Shown here: positions 50,795 to 60,090 of the stretch, one piece after another
Layout: each line of letters starts with the position of its first letter
Numbering within the stretch: the first letter of the stretch is position 1
Source of the DNA: G963664115 sp965216035
Lineage (GTDB): Bacteria; Acidobacteriota; Terriglobia; 20CM-2-55-15
Length of the DNA: 64,000 bases
Assembly (NCBI GenBank): GCA_965216035.1
Contig: CBDCFM010000017.1
Location: 62,001-126,000 of the forward strand
Reading direction: 5' to 3'
Position numbers and translations under genes: made by a program
Notes under the pieces: generated by a model
The model's database searches: none
What the model was told of the DNA's origin: nothing
The model's input: the letters and a program-made list of their open reading frames with translations, nothing else

Positions 50795-52005
50795 AGGAGC
50801 GGTATGACCCGATCGATGATCCGATGGGCCACTTCGACCTTCGACATCGGCGGCAAATCTACCCGGTCGCCATTAGAACCCACGATACTCGCTTGACTCA
50901 TATCACCGTCAAAAGCCGAATCGGGTCCCGAAACACCATTGATAACGATGAGGTCAAGGTTCTTCGAGCGCAACTTTTCGAGGCCAAATTCGATGTGGTT
51001 TTGCGTCTCTGCTGCAAACCCGACGAGGACTGTGCCATTCTTGAACTGTCCAATCTCACCCAGAATGTCTGGGGTGGGCTCAAACTGGATGTCCAGACCG
51101 GAACCCTTCTTGATCTTCTGGCTAGAGGTTGCAGTGGGTCGAAAATCCAGAGGTGCAGCCGCTTTTACAACTACATCAGCGTCTGGCAGATGCCTGAGAA
51201 CGGCCTCTCGCATCTCGCCAGTGGTCCGGACCCGGATCGTCCCTGGAAATTCCAATTCTGTCGGTCCCGAGATCAGTGTGACGTTGCCCCCGCGCTCAGC
51301 AACGGCACGAGCGAGGGCGAACCCCATTTTGCCGGACGAACGGTTGCTTATGAACCGAACAGGATCAATGTCCTCGACCGTGGGGCCGGCGGTCACCAGA
51401 ACGCGTTTGTCTTTCAAATCACGCCTGCGTTCCAGCAGAGAAAATGTGTATTCAACAATGCGGTCGACGTCCGCCAAACGACCCGGACCATGAGTGTGGC
51501 AGGCCATTTCCCCGACATCAGGATCGATCACACGGACGCCGCGCTGTCGGAGTACACGCAAGTTATTCTGCACGGCCGAATGCCCCCACATCTGCGTGTT
51601 CATGGCTGGTGCAATCACAACTGTCGAATCAAACGCCAAGTGAAAGGTGGTCAGGAAGTCGTTCGCGATCCCCGATGCCATCCGAGCTATACAGTCGGCC
51701 GTCGCTGGAGCCACCAGAAAGAGATCCACTGACCGAGCCAGAAATATGTGGTCGAAACTACCTTCGAACGCTTCGCCCGGGGAAGGGCCTTCGAACATAT
51801 CGGCATACACTTTGTTGCCCGACAATGCCCCGAAGGTGAGGGGGGTTACGAAACGCCGGGCATTCGGAGTCATGATAACTACAACATCAAATCCTCGATC
51901 CTGGAGTCGACGAAGAATCTCGGCAGACTTGTAACAGGCGATCCCACCGCTGACTCCGAGCGCGATTCTTCCCCGCTGGTCTGTTTTCGCGGTGTCGTCG
52001 GTCAT
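50791..52005 (-). CDS. coaBC: Bifunctional phosphopantothenoylcysteine synthetase/decarboxylase
   Basis: This 404-residue fusion carries out two steps of coenzyme A synthesis. The N-terminal FMN-dependent decarboxylase (CoaC, about 1-190) begins G-V-S-G-G-I-A-C-Y-K-S and has A-P-A-M-N-T-Q-M-W. The C-terminal synthetase (CoaB) carries V-T-A-G-P-T-x-E-x-I-D-P-V-R-F-I-S-N-R-S-S-G and a late V-G-F-A-A-E-T lid. The length is normal. Its stop codon TAG lies within the terminal CTAG of repeat element B. It follows rpoZ by 37 bases in the gmk-rpoZ-coaBC cluster. Confidence 0.96.
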   Translation of the reverse strand: MTDDTAKTDQRGRIALGVSGGIACYKSAEILRRLQDRGFDVVVIMTPNARRFVTPLTFGALSGNKVYADMFEGPSPGEAFEGSFDHIFLARSVDLFLVAPATADCIARMASGIANDFLTTFHLAFDSTVVIAPAMNTQMWGHSAVQNNLRVLRQRGVRVIDPDVGEMACHTHGPGRLADVDRIVEYTFSLLERRRDLKDKRVLVTAGPTVEDIDPVRFISNRSSGKMGFALARAVAERGGNVTLISGPTELEFPGTIRVRTTGEMREAVLRHLPDADVVVKAAAPLDFRPTATSSQKIKKGSGLDIQFEPTPDILGEIGQFKNGTVLVGFAAETQNHIEFGLEKLRSKNLDLIVINGVSGPDSAFDGDMSQASIVGSNGDRVDLPPMSKVEVAHRIIDRVIPLL

Positions 52006-52042
52006 GCTCTATACCATTCAAGCCGGAGGACAGCTCGGGGTG

Positions 52043-52234
52043 TTATTCTGCACCCTTATCGGGAATTGTAAAAGGTACCAGGTCCTCGAGAACCTCCTGC
52101 TGCGCGACCTGCGTGGCCTTCCGGCCATTGTCGTCAATCAATGGCCGGCTGCCACCTTGCAACTGACGCGCACGCAGTGCAGAGATTATTACGAATCTGT
52201 ATTTACTGTCGATTGTTTCTGGAATGTCTATCAA
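52043..52234 (-). CDS. rpoZ: RNA polymerase omega subunit
   Basis: This 63-residue protein has the omega core I-D-S-K-Y-R-F-V-I-I-S-A-L-R-A-R-Q-L-Q. A T-Q-V-A-Q-Q-E-V helix follows, which assists assembly of the beta-prime subunit. It is short but within the family range. Its start overlaps the gmk stop by 4 bases. The gmk-rpoZ-coaBC order is widely conserved, which supports the call. Confidence 0.92.
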   Translation of the reverse strand: MIDIPETIDSKYRFVIISALRARQLQGGSRPLIDDNGRKATQVAQQEVLEDLVPFTIPDKGAE

Positions 52235-52848
52235 TCCATACCTCCAAAAGAAGCAATGATCTCACGTATCCGTTCCTCCTGGTATGTCGGGCGGGGGGAC
52301 CCCGAACACACAATCGTTTCAAGGAGTCCAATGGATTCGTCCAATTTATCGTTAATGACAACGTAGTCGTAATCGTTGTAACTCAGGATTTCCTTCTGAG
52401 CGATAGCCAGACGTCTCCGAATCGTTTCGTCGTCCTCAAGACGACGTTCCTTCAAACGCCGCTCCAGTTCGTCGAAGGAAGGAGGCATCAGGAAAATAGT
52501 TACCGCTCCCTCGATCTGGCCCTTTACTTGTTGCGCGCCCTGAACATCGATATCCAGGATGACCGCCTTTCCCGAGGCTATGCTTTCTTCAACGAACCGC
52601 CGGGAAGTTCCGTAAAGGTTCCCATGGTATTCGGCCGACTCTAGAAGTTCCTGCCGGTCGACCATGCCTCGAAATTCGTGCCGGTCGACAAAGAAGTACT
52701 CAATACCGTCCTCTTCGTGTCCCCGGGGTGCCCGCGTCGTGTAGGAAGTTGAAAACAACAGGTGATCGAACTTTGCGACTAGGTGCTGAAGTAAGGTGGT
52801 TTTCCCGGAGCCCGAAGGCGCCGACACGATGTAAAGATTTCCGCGCAT
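52231..52848 (-). CDS. gmk: Guanylate kinase
   Basis: This 205-residue enzyme phosphorylates GMP to GDP. The P-loop is V-S-A-P-S-G-S-G-K-T-T-L near residue 7. The GMP-binding blocks follow: S-T-S-Y-T-T-R-A-P-R-G-H-E-E-D-G-I-E-Y, F-F-V-D and G-N-L-Y-G-T-S, then V-I-L-D-I-D-V-Q-G-A. The in-frame ATG at 52884 would add 12 residues before the beta-strand; ATG 52848 fits the family. Its 3' end overlaps rpoZ. Confidence 0.95.
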   Translation of the reverse strand: MRGNLYIVSAPSGSGKTTLLQHLVAKFDHLLFSTSYTTRAPRGHEEDGIEYFFVDRHEFRGMVDRQELLESAEYHGNLYGTSRRFVEESIASGKAVILDIDVQGAQQVKGQIEGAVTIFLMPPSFDELERRLKERRLEDDETIRRRLAIAQKEILSYNDYDYVVINDKLDESIGLLETIVCSGSPRPTYQEERIREIIASFGGMD

Positions 52849-52969
52849 CGGCCAACTCTTGAGTGTAGCGCAGTTCGCGCTCAATTAAGAAGGGGTGCGA
52901 GCCCCATGTCCCCAATTCCCTGCTGGATCTACACCAACTTAAATTAGGGACATCGGGCTCCGATGCTTT

Positions 52970-53869
52970 TTATTCGATGTTTTGGACCTGCTCTCGGAGC
53001 TTGTCAATTTCGACTTTGATCTCGATCGCGGCCTCGCCAATACTCACACCCGACTGATTCAGACCCGACGTCTTCGACAGAATGGTAGTCGTCTCGCGAT
53101 TCATCTCCTGTAGGAGAAACTCGAGCCTCTTGCCGGCCTCAGCCTTGCGCGACGTGATCTCACTGAATTGGTCCAGGTGGCTTGCCAGTCGTGTAATCTC
53201 TTCAGCAATATCGCTCTTCTCAGCGTGGATGAGAGCCTCGATTTCGAGTCGACTGCTATCCACGACCAGGTTCGGCACCAGCTCCGAGACCCGACGGGTC
53301 AAAAGCTCCCGGTAATGTTGGAGCAGCCCTGTGGCACCCTGGCGGACCGTCTCCAGGTGGCCGCGGATGGTCTCGATCCGCTGTTGCAGATCTTCTACAA
53401 GAGCCGCCCCCTCTTTCTTGCGCATCTCCAACACTTGCTCGATGGCATCCAACGAAGCCTTTTCGAGATTCTGGGACAGGGACGACTGCGCCTCGGGGGA
53501 CAGATTGTCGCTGGACACGGAAATGGCACCGGGCACCTTGGATATCGCTTCAAGCGTCAAGTCGCCGGTTATAGGAAAACGGCGTTGGAGGTCTCGGACG
53601 AGTTCGATGTAGGACTCGATGAGTGCCGGATCGGCTTGCATCTTCACACCTTCTGCCGTCAATTCGATCTTCACGAAGATGTCGACGCGGCCGCGGCGTA
53701 ACTTGCCCGACACGACCTTTCTCACTACGGGTTCCAGGAATTGAAACTCAGCCGGCAGGCGAACGTGCAGGTCCAGATGCCGGTGGTTAACGGTCTTGGC
53801 TTCCACAGAAATAGTCATGTTCGGGATCTCGACGCGGCCCGTGCCGAAACCCGTCATGCTCAAAATCAT
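52970..53869 (-). CDS. YicC/YloC-family endoribonuclease
   Basis: This 299-residue protein has the family start M-I-L-S-M-T-G-F-G, N-H-R-H-L-D-L near 28, and R-G-R-V-D-I-F-V near 60. A helical middle is followed by the conserved C-terminal E-I-T-R-L-A-S-H-L-D-Q-F and G-K-R-L-E-F-L-L-Q-E-M-N-R-E. Members of this family (YicC N-terminal and DUF1732 domains) act as endoribonucleases. It typically precedes gmk, as here. Its start overlaps the stop of the ABC exporter gene by 4 bases. Confidence 0.94.
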   Translation of the reverse strand: MILSMTGFGTGRVEIPNMTISVEAKTVNHRHLDLHVRLPAEFQFLEPVVRKVVSGKLRRGRVDIFVKIELTAEGVKMQADPALIESYIELVRDLQRRFPITGDLTLEAISKVPGAISVSSDNLSPEAQSSLSQNLEKASLDAIEQVLEMRKKEGAALVEDLQQRIETIRGHLETVRQGATGLLQHYRELLTRRVSELVPNLVVDSSRLEIEALIHAEKSDIAEEITRLASHLDQFSEITSRKAEAGKRLEFLLQEMNRETTTILSKTSGLNQSGVSIGEAAIEIKVEIDKLREQVQNIE

Positions 53870-55653
53870 GAAGGTACATCCTCGAATTGGAGTTGGTGAA
53901 GCTTCCAGTAGAGCCCCTGGCGTAAAATCAATTCTTCATGCGTCCCCTGCTCAACGACACGGCCATCCGAAAGTGCCAGGATCCGGTCTGCGTGCCTCAC
54001 CGTAGAGAGCCGGTGGGCAATGACAATTGTTGTCCGTCCCTCCATAAGATTCCCAAGGGCGCGTTGAACGAGCGCCTCGGACTCCGTGTCGAGCGAAGAC
54101 GTTGCCTCGTCGAGAATTAGAATCGGCGCATCTTTGAGAAGCGCACGAGCAATCGAAAGACGCTGGCGCTCTCCACCGGAGAGCCGTAGTCCCCTTTCTC
54201 CGATTACCGTCCCGTATCCTTCGGGCAAATGGGACACAAAGTCATCGACAAGAGCGGCACGCGCCGCCGACAGCACGGCTTCTTCACTGGCCTTCGAGTT
54301 GCCATAAGCAATGTTGGTTCGAATCGTATCATTGAAGAGAATGACATCTTGAGTCACCATGGCGATCTTGTCGCGCAGGGAGCGCAACTTGAAGCCACGG
54401 ACATCGGCCCCATCGATCTCAACGCTGCCACTGCTGACATCGTAAAACCGCGGCAGCAGGTTCACCAGCGTAGTCTTCCCGACGCCGCTGGGACCGACCA
54501 GCGCCAATACCTCTCCCCGCAGCAGAGTGAATGAAATGCCTTTGAGAGTTGATTCTCCCGGTGCATACCCAAACCGGACATCGCGGAATTCAATTGCATG
54601 ACGGAATTGATCCAACGTCGCGTGTCCCCGGTCGGGCTCCACATCGAAGCGCAAAATCTCGAACAGCTTTTTCGAAGCCCCTATGGCTTGTTGAAAGGAA
54701 TTGTTGATACCGCTCATTCTGCGGATCGGGTCATAGAGTTTGATCACCGCGACAATGAAAGCCACGAACAAGCCGACGCTCATCCGTCCGGCCTGAATCT
54801 CGTTTCGAGCGTACAGCAAGAGCCCTACGACCACAAAAATGCCAAGGATTTCCATCAGGGGGGATGATAGCGCCCACGTCAGCCGTTGCCGTATGGTCAA
54901 CCGAAACACCCGGTTTGCGGCCCTCCGAAACTTGGCCAATTCCGCCGCTTCCATCGTAAAGATCTTGACGATGCGGTTTCCTGAAAAGGTCTCGAACAGG
55001 ATATTGGCCATCCCGGCCATTTCCTCCTGAGTGGAGTGGCTCAACCGCCTCAACCGTCTGCCAAACCACACTGCCGGGTAGAAAACTAACGGCACCAGAA
55101 CCAGGGAGCTGATCGCCAGCTTCCAGTCGATCAAGAAAATCGCCACCAGAAGAAACAGAAGGATTGCCGCTTGCTTTAAGAACTCGGCCAGGGTCTCCGA
55201 GACCGCGCTTTGCACTTTCTCCACGTCGGCAGAGACTCGGGAAATCAACTCTCCAGTCGGATATCGGGCGAAGAACCCGATGGGCTGGGACACGATGGAG
55301 CGATAGACGTTGGTTCGAAGATCCCGGACCACAGATTGACCGAGGTAGGCGGTAGCGGCAACGGCACCATATTCCGCGATGGCTTTCAGAATGGTGGCGA
55401 CCACGAGCGCCGCGAGCAACCAGATGCCATACTCCGATGGGATATCCAGCGCGATATCGAAAAACGGTGTCGCCAAAGGTGGTGTCTCGGATTGCTCCAG
55501 GACCGTGTCGAACACCATGCCGATCAGGAACGGCGTCACCGCTTCAAGAACACCCACAACGGCAACAAGTAGAAGCGCTATGACCAGAGTCCAGGCATAA
55601 GGCTTCATGTACCTTCTAAACTCGGGTAGTGCTGACTGTATGGCCTCACTCAC
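53866..55653 (-). CDS. MsbA-like lipid/peptide ABC exporter (fused membrane and ATPase domains)
   Basis: This 595-residue homodimeric-type exporter has six transmembrane helices (about 15-320). The nucleotide-binding domain has Walker A G-P-S-G-V-G-K-T-T-L (about 388), signature L-S-G-G-E-R-Q-R, Walker B with L-D-E-A-T-S-S-L-D and H-loop I-A-H-R-L-S-T-V. The MsbA-like architecture suggests lipid A core or phospholipid flipping, but multidrug export cannot be excluded. It overlaps ptsI upstream and yicC downstream by 4 bases each. Confidence 0.92.
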   Translation of the reverse strand: MSEAIQSALPEFRRYMKPYAWTLVIALLLVAVVGVLEAVTPFLIGMVFDTVLEQSETPPLATPFFDIALDIPSEYGIWLLAALVVATILKAIAEYGAVAATAYLGQSVVRDLRTNVYRSIVSQPIGFFARYPTGELISRVSADVEKVQSAVSETLAEFLKQAAILLFLLVAIFLIDWKLAISSLVLVPLVFYPAVWFGRRLRRLSHSTQEEMAGMANILFETFSGNRIVKIFTMEAAELAKFRRAANRVFRLTIRQRLTWALSSPLMEILGIFVVVGLLLYARNEIQAGRMSVGLFVAFIVAVIKLYDPIRRMSGINNSFQQAIGASKKLFEILRFDVEPDRGHATLDQFRHAIEFRDVRFGYAPGESTLKGISFTLLRGEVLALVGPSGVGKTTLVNLLPRFYDVSSGSVEIDGADVRGFKLRSLRDKIAMVTQDVILFNDTIRTNIAYGNSKASEEAVLSAARAALVDDFVSHLPEGYGTVIGERGLRLSGGERQRLSIARALLKDAPILILDEATSSLDTESEALVQRALGNLMEGRTTIVIAHRLSTVRHADRILALSDGRVVEQGTHEELILRQGLYWKLHQLQFEDVPS

Positions 55654-57377
55654 TGTTGCAATCGGTCTCCCAGCACATCCCGAGCGCGCTTTTCAATCTT
55701 TACGTGGCTCCGTAAGTTCAAGAGTCCATCAGTGAGTTCACGCAGTTCGGCGAGCGAAACCGAACGAATGAAGTTCTTGATACGCGGATACGCTCCGATG
55801 TTCACCGATAGAGCCGTAAATCCCAGTCCGAGCAGGATCGCCGCCAGAAGCGGATCGGCTGCGATTTCCCCACACACGACGATCGGCTTTCCAGTGGGAG
55901 CGACCAGATCGTGCACCTGCTTCAACTGCCTCAGTACGGCGGGATGGAAAGGATTGTACAGGTCCAGACTCGACTGATCCATGCGGTCAATCACAAGTTG
56001 ATACTGAATCAGGTCGTTCGTTCCCAGGCAAAAGAAATCGACTTCCGACGCCATCAGATCACAGGTTTGTGCCGCCGCGGGAGTTTCAATCATCACCCCG
56101 AGGGGCACCGTGTCGTCAAAATCGATTTTCTTCTGAGTTAATCTTCGACGGACGTCGGCGATGATGCGATTCGCTTCGGAAAGTTCGTCCAGAGTTGAAA
56201 CAAACGGAAGGACGATCCGCGCGTGGCCCTTCGGAGAGGACCGGTAGATAGCCCGAAGCTGCTTGCGGAAAAGCGACCTGTTCTCGAGGAGGAAACGCAG
56301 GCCCCGGGCACGGGATGCTGTAGCGGTGCCGTCCAGGCCTTCACTCATACCCACGTCAATCACCCGTATGTTGATGGGGAGCGTACTGGCTTCGGACAAC
56401 ACATGGGAGTAATCCTCGACCAGTTTGTCTTCGCTGAGTGGGGCGCCTTCCCGGAAGAAATCAAACTCAGTGCGATACAGACCGATGGCCTCGCACTCGT
56501 TGGCCACCACTGACTTCACGTCGTCCTTGAAGTTGATGTTGGCGCCCAGCAGGATGGAAATTCTGTCCTTCGTCACGCATGGCGCGTGGTTCACCCGGGC
56601 CAACCTTCGACGGGATTTTTCTTCCTGCTTGGCGCGCTGCCGATAGACGGAAAGCGTTTCCTCGGACGGCGCACGTATAACCACTCCCGCGTCACCATCG
56701 ACAATGATCAATTCTCCCGAAATCAGACCCAGGAGCACATCAGCGACTCCCGTCACTGCAGGCACGTCCATCGAACGCGCCATGATCGAGGTATGGGATA
56801 AAGGCCCGCCAGTCTCGGAAACGAGCCCGACCAACCGGGGCGATTTCAACTCGAGCAACGTTGACGGCAGTATGGTCCGGCCTACCAGAATGGTGTGATA
56901 GCGAAGCGACCGAAATGTCGGTGGCTGATACGAACGCAGGTTGAACAAGAGGCGACGGACGACATCCTCGAGATCGCCACGGCGGTCGCGGAGGTAGTCG
57001 TCACGGACGCGGTCATACGCCTCAAGAATCGTCCTGCTGACCGCTTGAATCGCCCACTCCGCATTGATTTGATCGCCCGTGATCTTATCGACTATTCGAT
57101 CGACGAACATTCCGTCTTCGAGGATGAGCAGATGGGCATCGATCAGCGTCGTCGAGTCGCCACCGTGAGACTGCTCCAGCTCGACCTGCATTTTTCCCAA
57201 CTGCTCGCGGGACTTTTCTATCGAACGCTGGAAATTCTCAATATGGGAGTCGATTTCGTCGGGTTCCAGAGAGTAATTGAGGGTTACCAATTCGGGATCC
57301 CACGCCGTCACCGCGTGGCCAAAAGCGATCCCCGGGGACGCCGCAATGCCGTCCAGTTTCCGTTCCACGACGGTCAT
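55650..57377 (-). CDS. ptsI: PTS enzyme I (phosphoenolpyruvate-protein phosphotransferase)
   Basis: This 575-residue enzyme takes phosphate from phosphoenolpyruvate and passes it to HPr. The phospho-accepting histidine is His195 in G-G-P-L-S-H-T-S-I-M-A-R-S. The C-terminal TIM barrel has the R-T-E-F-D-F block (about 308), the G-V-M-I-E-T-P-A-A region and F-C-L-G-T-N-D-L-I-Q-Y. No sugar-specific EIIB or EIIC gene lies nearby, so with the HPr and EIIA genes upstream this looks like a regulatory PTS or an incompletely clustered one. Confidence 0.96.
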   Translation of the reverse strand: MTVVERKLDGIAASPGIAFGHAVTAWDPELVTLNYSLEPDEIDSHIENFQRSIEKSREQLGKMQVELEQSHGGDSTTLIDAHLLILEDGMFVDRIVDKITGDQINAEWAIQAVSRTILEAYDRVRDDYLRDRRGDLEDVVRRLLFNLRSYQPPTFRSLRYHTILVGRTILPSTLLELKSPRLVGLVSETGGPLSHTSIMARSMDVPAVTGVADVLLGLISGELIIVDGDAGVVIRAPSEETLSVYRQRAKQEEKSRRRLARVNHAPCVTKDRISILLGANINFKDDVKSVVANECEAIGLYRTEFDFFREGAPLSEDKLVEDYSHVLSEASTLPINIRVIDVGMSEGLDGTATASRARGLRFLLENRSLFRKQLRAIYRSSPKGHARIVLPFVSTLDELSEANRIIADVRRRLTQKKIDFDDTVPLGVMIETPAAAQTCDLMASEVDFFCLGTNDLIQYQLVIDRMDQSSLDLYNPFHPAVLRQLKQVHDLVAPTGKPIVVCGEIAADPLLAAILLGLGFTALSVNIGAYPRIKNFIRSVSLAELRELTDGLLNLRSHVKIEKRARDVLGDRLQQ

Positions 57378-57402
57378 GGTCCGAACCTGTTCGATGTAAG
57401 GC

Positions 57403-57666
57403 TCAACCTTCCAGGTAACCGCAAATGGCCTCCATCGCTGACGCCTCGTCTTCGCCGTCTATCTGCACCCTGACTCGGGTACCCTGACTCGCCGCCAGGA
57501 GTAGAATTGCAAGGATACTCCTGGCGTCGGCCGGTTCACCTTGATTCTGATCTGCCCGGGAAATGCTGATCTCTGAACGGAACTGACCTGAAAGTTGGAC
57601 CAGCTTGGCTGAAACGCGGGCGTGCAGACCCAGCCTATGGCCAATGACAACTTCGCGTGTTGTCAT
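57403..57666 (-). CDS. PTS phosphocarrier protein HPr
   Basis: This 87-residue phosphocarrier has the active-site histidine His15 in G-L-H-A-R-V. A serine (Ser50) in A-R-S-I-L-A-I-L-L-L lies at the place of the regulatory Ser46 of other HPr proteins. Proline, usual after H-A-R, is replaced by Val, a minor departure. It lies between EIIA (4-base overlap) and ptsI (25 bases). Confidence 0.94.
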   Translation of the reverse strand: MTTREVVIGHRLGLHARVSAKLVQLSGQFRSEISISRADQNQGEPADARSILAILLLAASQGTRVRVQIDGEDEASAMEAICGYLEG

Positions 57667-58073
57667 GACCGGGGTCGGGGAGAGAGCAGCTTACTGGCAA
57701 TATAAATGTTGTTCTGCCCGTTCTCGCGCACCAAATTCGCCGCCTCAGCCAGATCGACCTCAGTTCCAATCTGGATGAGCTTAATCAGCATCGGCAGGTT
57801 GACTCCAGTAACGACTTCGATCACACCCTCGTCCAAAAAAGTCGATGCAATATTCGTGGGTGTTCCGCCAAACATGTCGGTCAGAAGGAGAACACCGGAC
57901 CCCGTATTTACACGCTGGATCGCCTTTTCCACCATGGACGACGCCATATCGACGTCGTCGTGCCATCCGATCGACACCGCAGCAATGTTCTGAATATCCC
58001 CAACAATCGCTTCAGCCGCATTCAACAGCTCAATCGCGAGCCTGCCATGGGTCACAATTAGACCGCCGATCAT
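57663..58073 (-). CDS. PTS mannose-family EIIA component
   Basis: This 136-residue EIIA has the phosphorylatable His9 in I-V-T-H-G-R. The family block L-L-L-T-D-M-F-G-G-T-P-T-N follows near residues 62-74. Stand-alone mannose-type EIIA proteins coupled to rapZ, HPr and ptsI are usually regulatory rather than transport parts. The start overlaps nothing upstream; rapZ ends about 190 bases before it. Its stop overlaps HPr by 4 bases. Confidence 0.93.
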   Translation of the reverse strand: MIGGLIVTHGRLAIELLNAAEAIVGDIQNIAAVSIGWHDDVDMASSMVEKAIQRVNTGSGVLLLTDMFGGTPTNIASTFLDEGVIEVVTGVNLPMLIKLIQIGTEVDLAEAANLVRENGQNNIYIASKLLSPRPRS

Positions 58074-58261
58074 GGCTCGATTCTAACACCTATAGCCATC
58101 GCACAGGCTCACCGGCATGGGGGTGGTTTGAAGACTGAGTGGTTGTTCATGCGGCCATTCATGGCCGGTCGAAGTTTAGCACCCGCCATCATCAGGATGA
58201 CGGGGCCGAAACCCCTCCCCGGAATTCGGGCAATTCCCCGTCACTCCTCGATTCCCGTATC

Positions 58262-59122
58262 TTATTTCTCGACGTCGCGGTGGATTAATTTGAAGGGGCG
58301 TTCCGGGTCAGCGAGCGAGGCGGTCTCATTGACGATCATCACAGAGCGGTGGCGGCCACCGGTACAGCCGATCGCGACCGTCAGGTAGGACTTCCCTTCC
58401 TTCTCAAACTGAGGCAACAGAAAGTTCATCATCGATTCCAGGTGCTCGAGAAAGTCCTGTGTAGTCTTGTGCCCCTTAATGTAGTCGATCACCGGCTGGT
58501 CGGAACCCGTCATGGACTTAAGTTCGGGAACAAAGTATGGGTTGGAAAGGAACCGCACATCAAAGACCATATCGGCATCGACTGGAATCCCGTACTTGAA
58601 CCCGAAGCTGACCAACGTAACGAGGAGAGGCACCGGCCCCTGCTCCTCGAACAGGCGGTCCGCATTGGCCCGTAGCTCGTGAATCGAAAAGTGGGAAGTA
58701 TCGATGACATGGTGGGCCATCGCACGTGTTGGAGCGAGTCGTTCCCGCTCCAGAGAAATCGCTTCGCGAACCGGGCGCGTCGAATCGAAAGGGTGAGGCC
58801 GGCGGGTTTCGCTATATCGGCGCACCAATACGTCATCCGAAGCATCCAGAAAATAGAGCGATACGTCGAGGCCCGGAGTTGATGTCAGCTGACCGTAGAC
58901 ATCAGGAAACGTAGCCAGGGCCTCACCTTCACGCACATCCACGACGAGGGCACCCCGGCGAACCTCTTCGTCTGATTTCAGCAGCAGCTCAGAAAACTTG
59001 GTCAGAAGTCCGACCGGGAGGTTGTCGACGCAGAAATAACCCCGGTCCTCAAGGGCCCTCAGGAGAGTCCCCTTACCGGCTCCGCTCGGTCCGGTGATGA
59101 TGATGAGAGGTGAGCCCTGCAT
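58262..59122 (-). CDS. rapZ: RNase adapter / nucleotide-binding protein RapZ
   Basis: This 286-residue protein has the P-loop I-I-T-G-P-S-G-A-G-K-G-T near residue 8, V-D-N-L-P-V-G-L-L, and the C-terminal G-C-T-G-G-R-H-R-S-V motif of the RapZ/YvcJ family. In E. coli RapZ binds small RNAs and controls glmS mRNA cleavage. The linkage with rpoN, hpf and PTS genes is conserved over many phyla. It is preceded by a 400-base gap where many relatives carry hprK or ptsN. Confidence 0.95.
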   Translation of the reverse strand: MQGSPLIIITGPSGAGKGTLLRALEDRGYFCVDNLPVGLLTKFSELLLKSDEEVRRGALVVDVREGEALATFPDVYGQLTSTPGLDVSLYFLDASDDVLVRRYSETRRPHPFDSTRPVREAISLERERLAPTRAMAHHVIDTSHFSIHELRANADRLFEEQGPVPLLVTLVSFGFKYGIPVDADMVFDVRFLSNPYFVPELKSMTGSDQPVIDYIKGHKTTQDFLEHLESMMNFLLPQFEKEGKSYLTVAIGCTGGRHRSVMIVNETASLADPERPFKLIHRDVEK

Positions 59123-59530
59123 GTATTCAGATTACACGGAATCAGGTAGATCGCTCCAGCCGGCTGCGGAGAAACTCTGGCTCTTCGGCAGTCTGCTATG
59201 CGGCATCGGACGTAGGGCCGTCATTGATGCCTATAAGCCGTTGACAATGTGTGCCACGCGAGAATCACACTTCTCGGACGGCGTTGCTGAAAAAGTCACG
59301 TTTGGCTTTTTTGAGTATCCTGAAAGCGGACGATAACCCCGAGGATTGCTCGGATTTAACGGCTTAAGACTATTCGTTCTGAAGAGAGATCACTCAATCC
59401 GCCGAGGGAAACCTCAATACCGACGCCTGGCGTCCGGGAACCACTCTTAATTTCACTGCAAAACAATCCGTGCAATCTGAGGTATCCGGTTGGTGTCCCC
59501 TCGGTCACAAATCTGCCACTTAAACTGCAG
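59123..59530. other. Intergenic gap between hpf and rapZ; no hprK or ptsN
   Basis: Relatives usually have hprK or ptsN here. Both strands were read and no HPr-kinase or EIIANtr motif was found. A sequence GCTGAAAAAGTC...GGCTTTTTTGAG around 59287-59314 resembles an A/T hairpin found near insertion-sequence ends, but no element was delimited. Confidence 0.45.
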
Positions 59531-60073
59531 CTACTGATCCGGATCGATCCAGCCGATGTTGCCGTCCTTGCGCCTGTAAACGACGTTCAGTCTGTCGCTT
59601 TGGGAATTGCGGAACAAAAAGAAGCCCTTGTCCGATGCGGTAATTTCCGTGGCCGCGTCGTCAATACTGAGTGGTTTGATTCCCACCTGGTCGGAACGGA
59701 CAATTTCAGGAAGGCGTTCAGCAATCTCGGGGTCGATCTCGGCCGCCGAATCCGCCTCAATCACACGGGGATTGCCCGCTGCCCGACGTCTCTTAAGATT
59801 CTTCGTTTTGGACTTCCGCACCTGCCTCTCGAGCTTATCCAGCACTGAGGCAATGGAGGTGTACAGGTCACTGGTGGTTTCCGTGCAATTGTGAAAATCA
59901 TTGCGCGTCTTCAGATTAACTTCCGCTATGAACCGCTGATGCTTCTCGCCGGTCAGAATGAAATGGGCCTCAATAATTTCGGGAAGCGACCGCAACCGCT
60001 CCAGACGATCCAGCGCAAACTTTCGAATAGGTTCAGTGACGTCAAGACGTCGTCCAGTAAATTCCACTTTCAC
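59531..60073 (-). CDS. hpf: Long-form ribosome hibernation promoting factor
   Basis: This 180-residue protein has an N-terminal ribosome-binding S30AE domain (V-E-F-T-G-R-R-L-D-V-T-E near the start; A-H-F-I-L-T-G-E). A C-terminal dimerisation domain (about 120-180) carries F-L-F-R-N-S, L-N-V-V-Y-R-R-K-D-G-N-I-G. Having both domains makes it the long form that dimerises ribosomes into inactive 100S particles. A basic linker (K-N-L-K-R-R-R-A) joins the two. It follows rpoN by 17 bases and is probably co-transcribed. Confidence 0.95.
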   Translation of the reverse strand: MKVEFTGRRLDVTEPIRKFALDRLERLRSLPEIIEAHFILTGEKHQRFIAEVNLKTRNDFHNCTETTSDLYTSIASVLDKLERQVRKSKTKNLKRRRAAGNPRVIEADSAAEIDPEIAERLPEIVRSDQVGIKPLSIDDAATEITASDKGFFLFRNSQSDRLNVVYRRKDGNIGWIDPDQ

Positions 60074-60090
60074 TCGAATCTCTCCAATCC

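Noticed and set aside
59123..59530. Decayed hprK in the hpf-rapZ gap
   Set aside because: Neither strand shows the P-loop or the other conserved HPr-kinase blocks in any frame.
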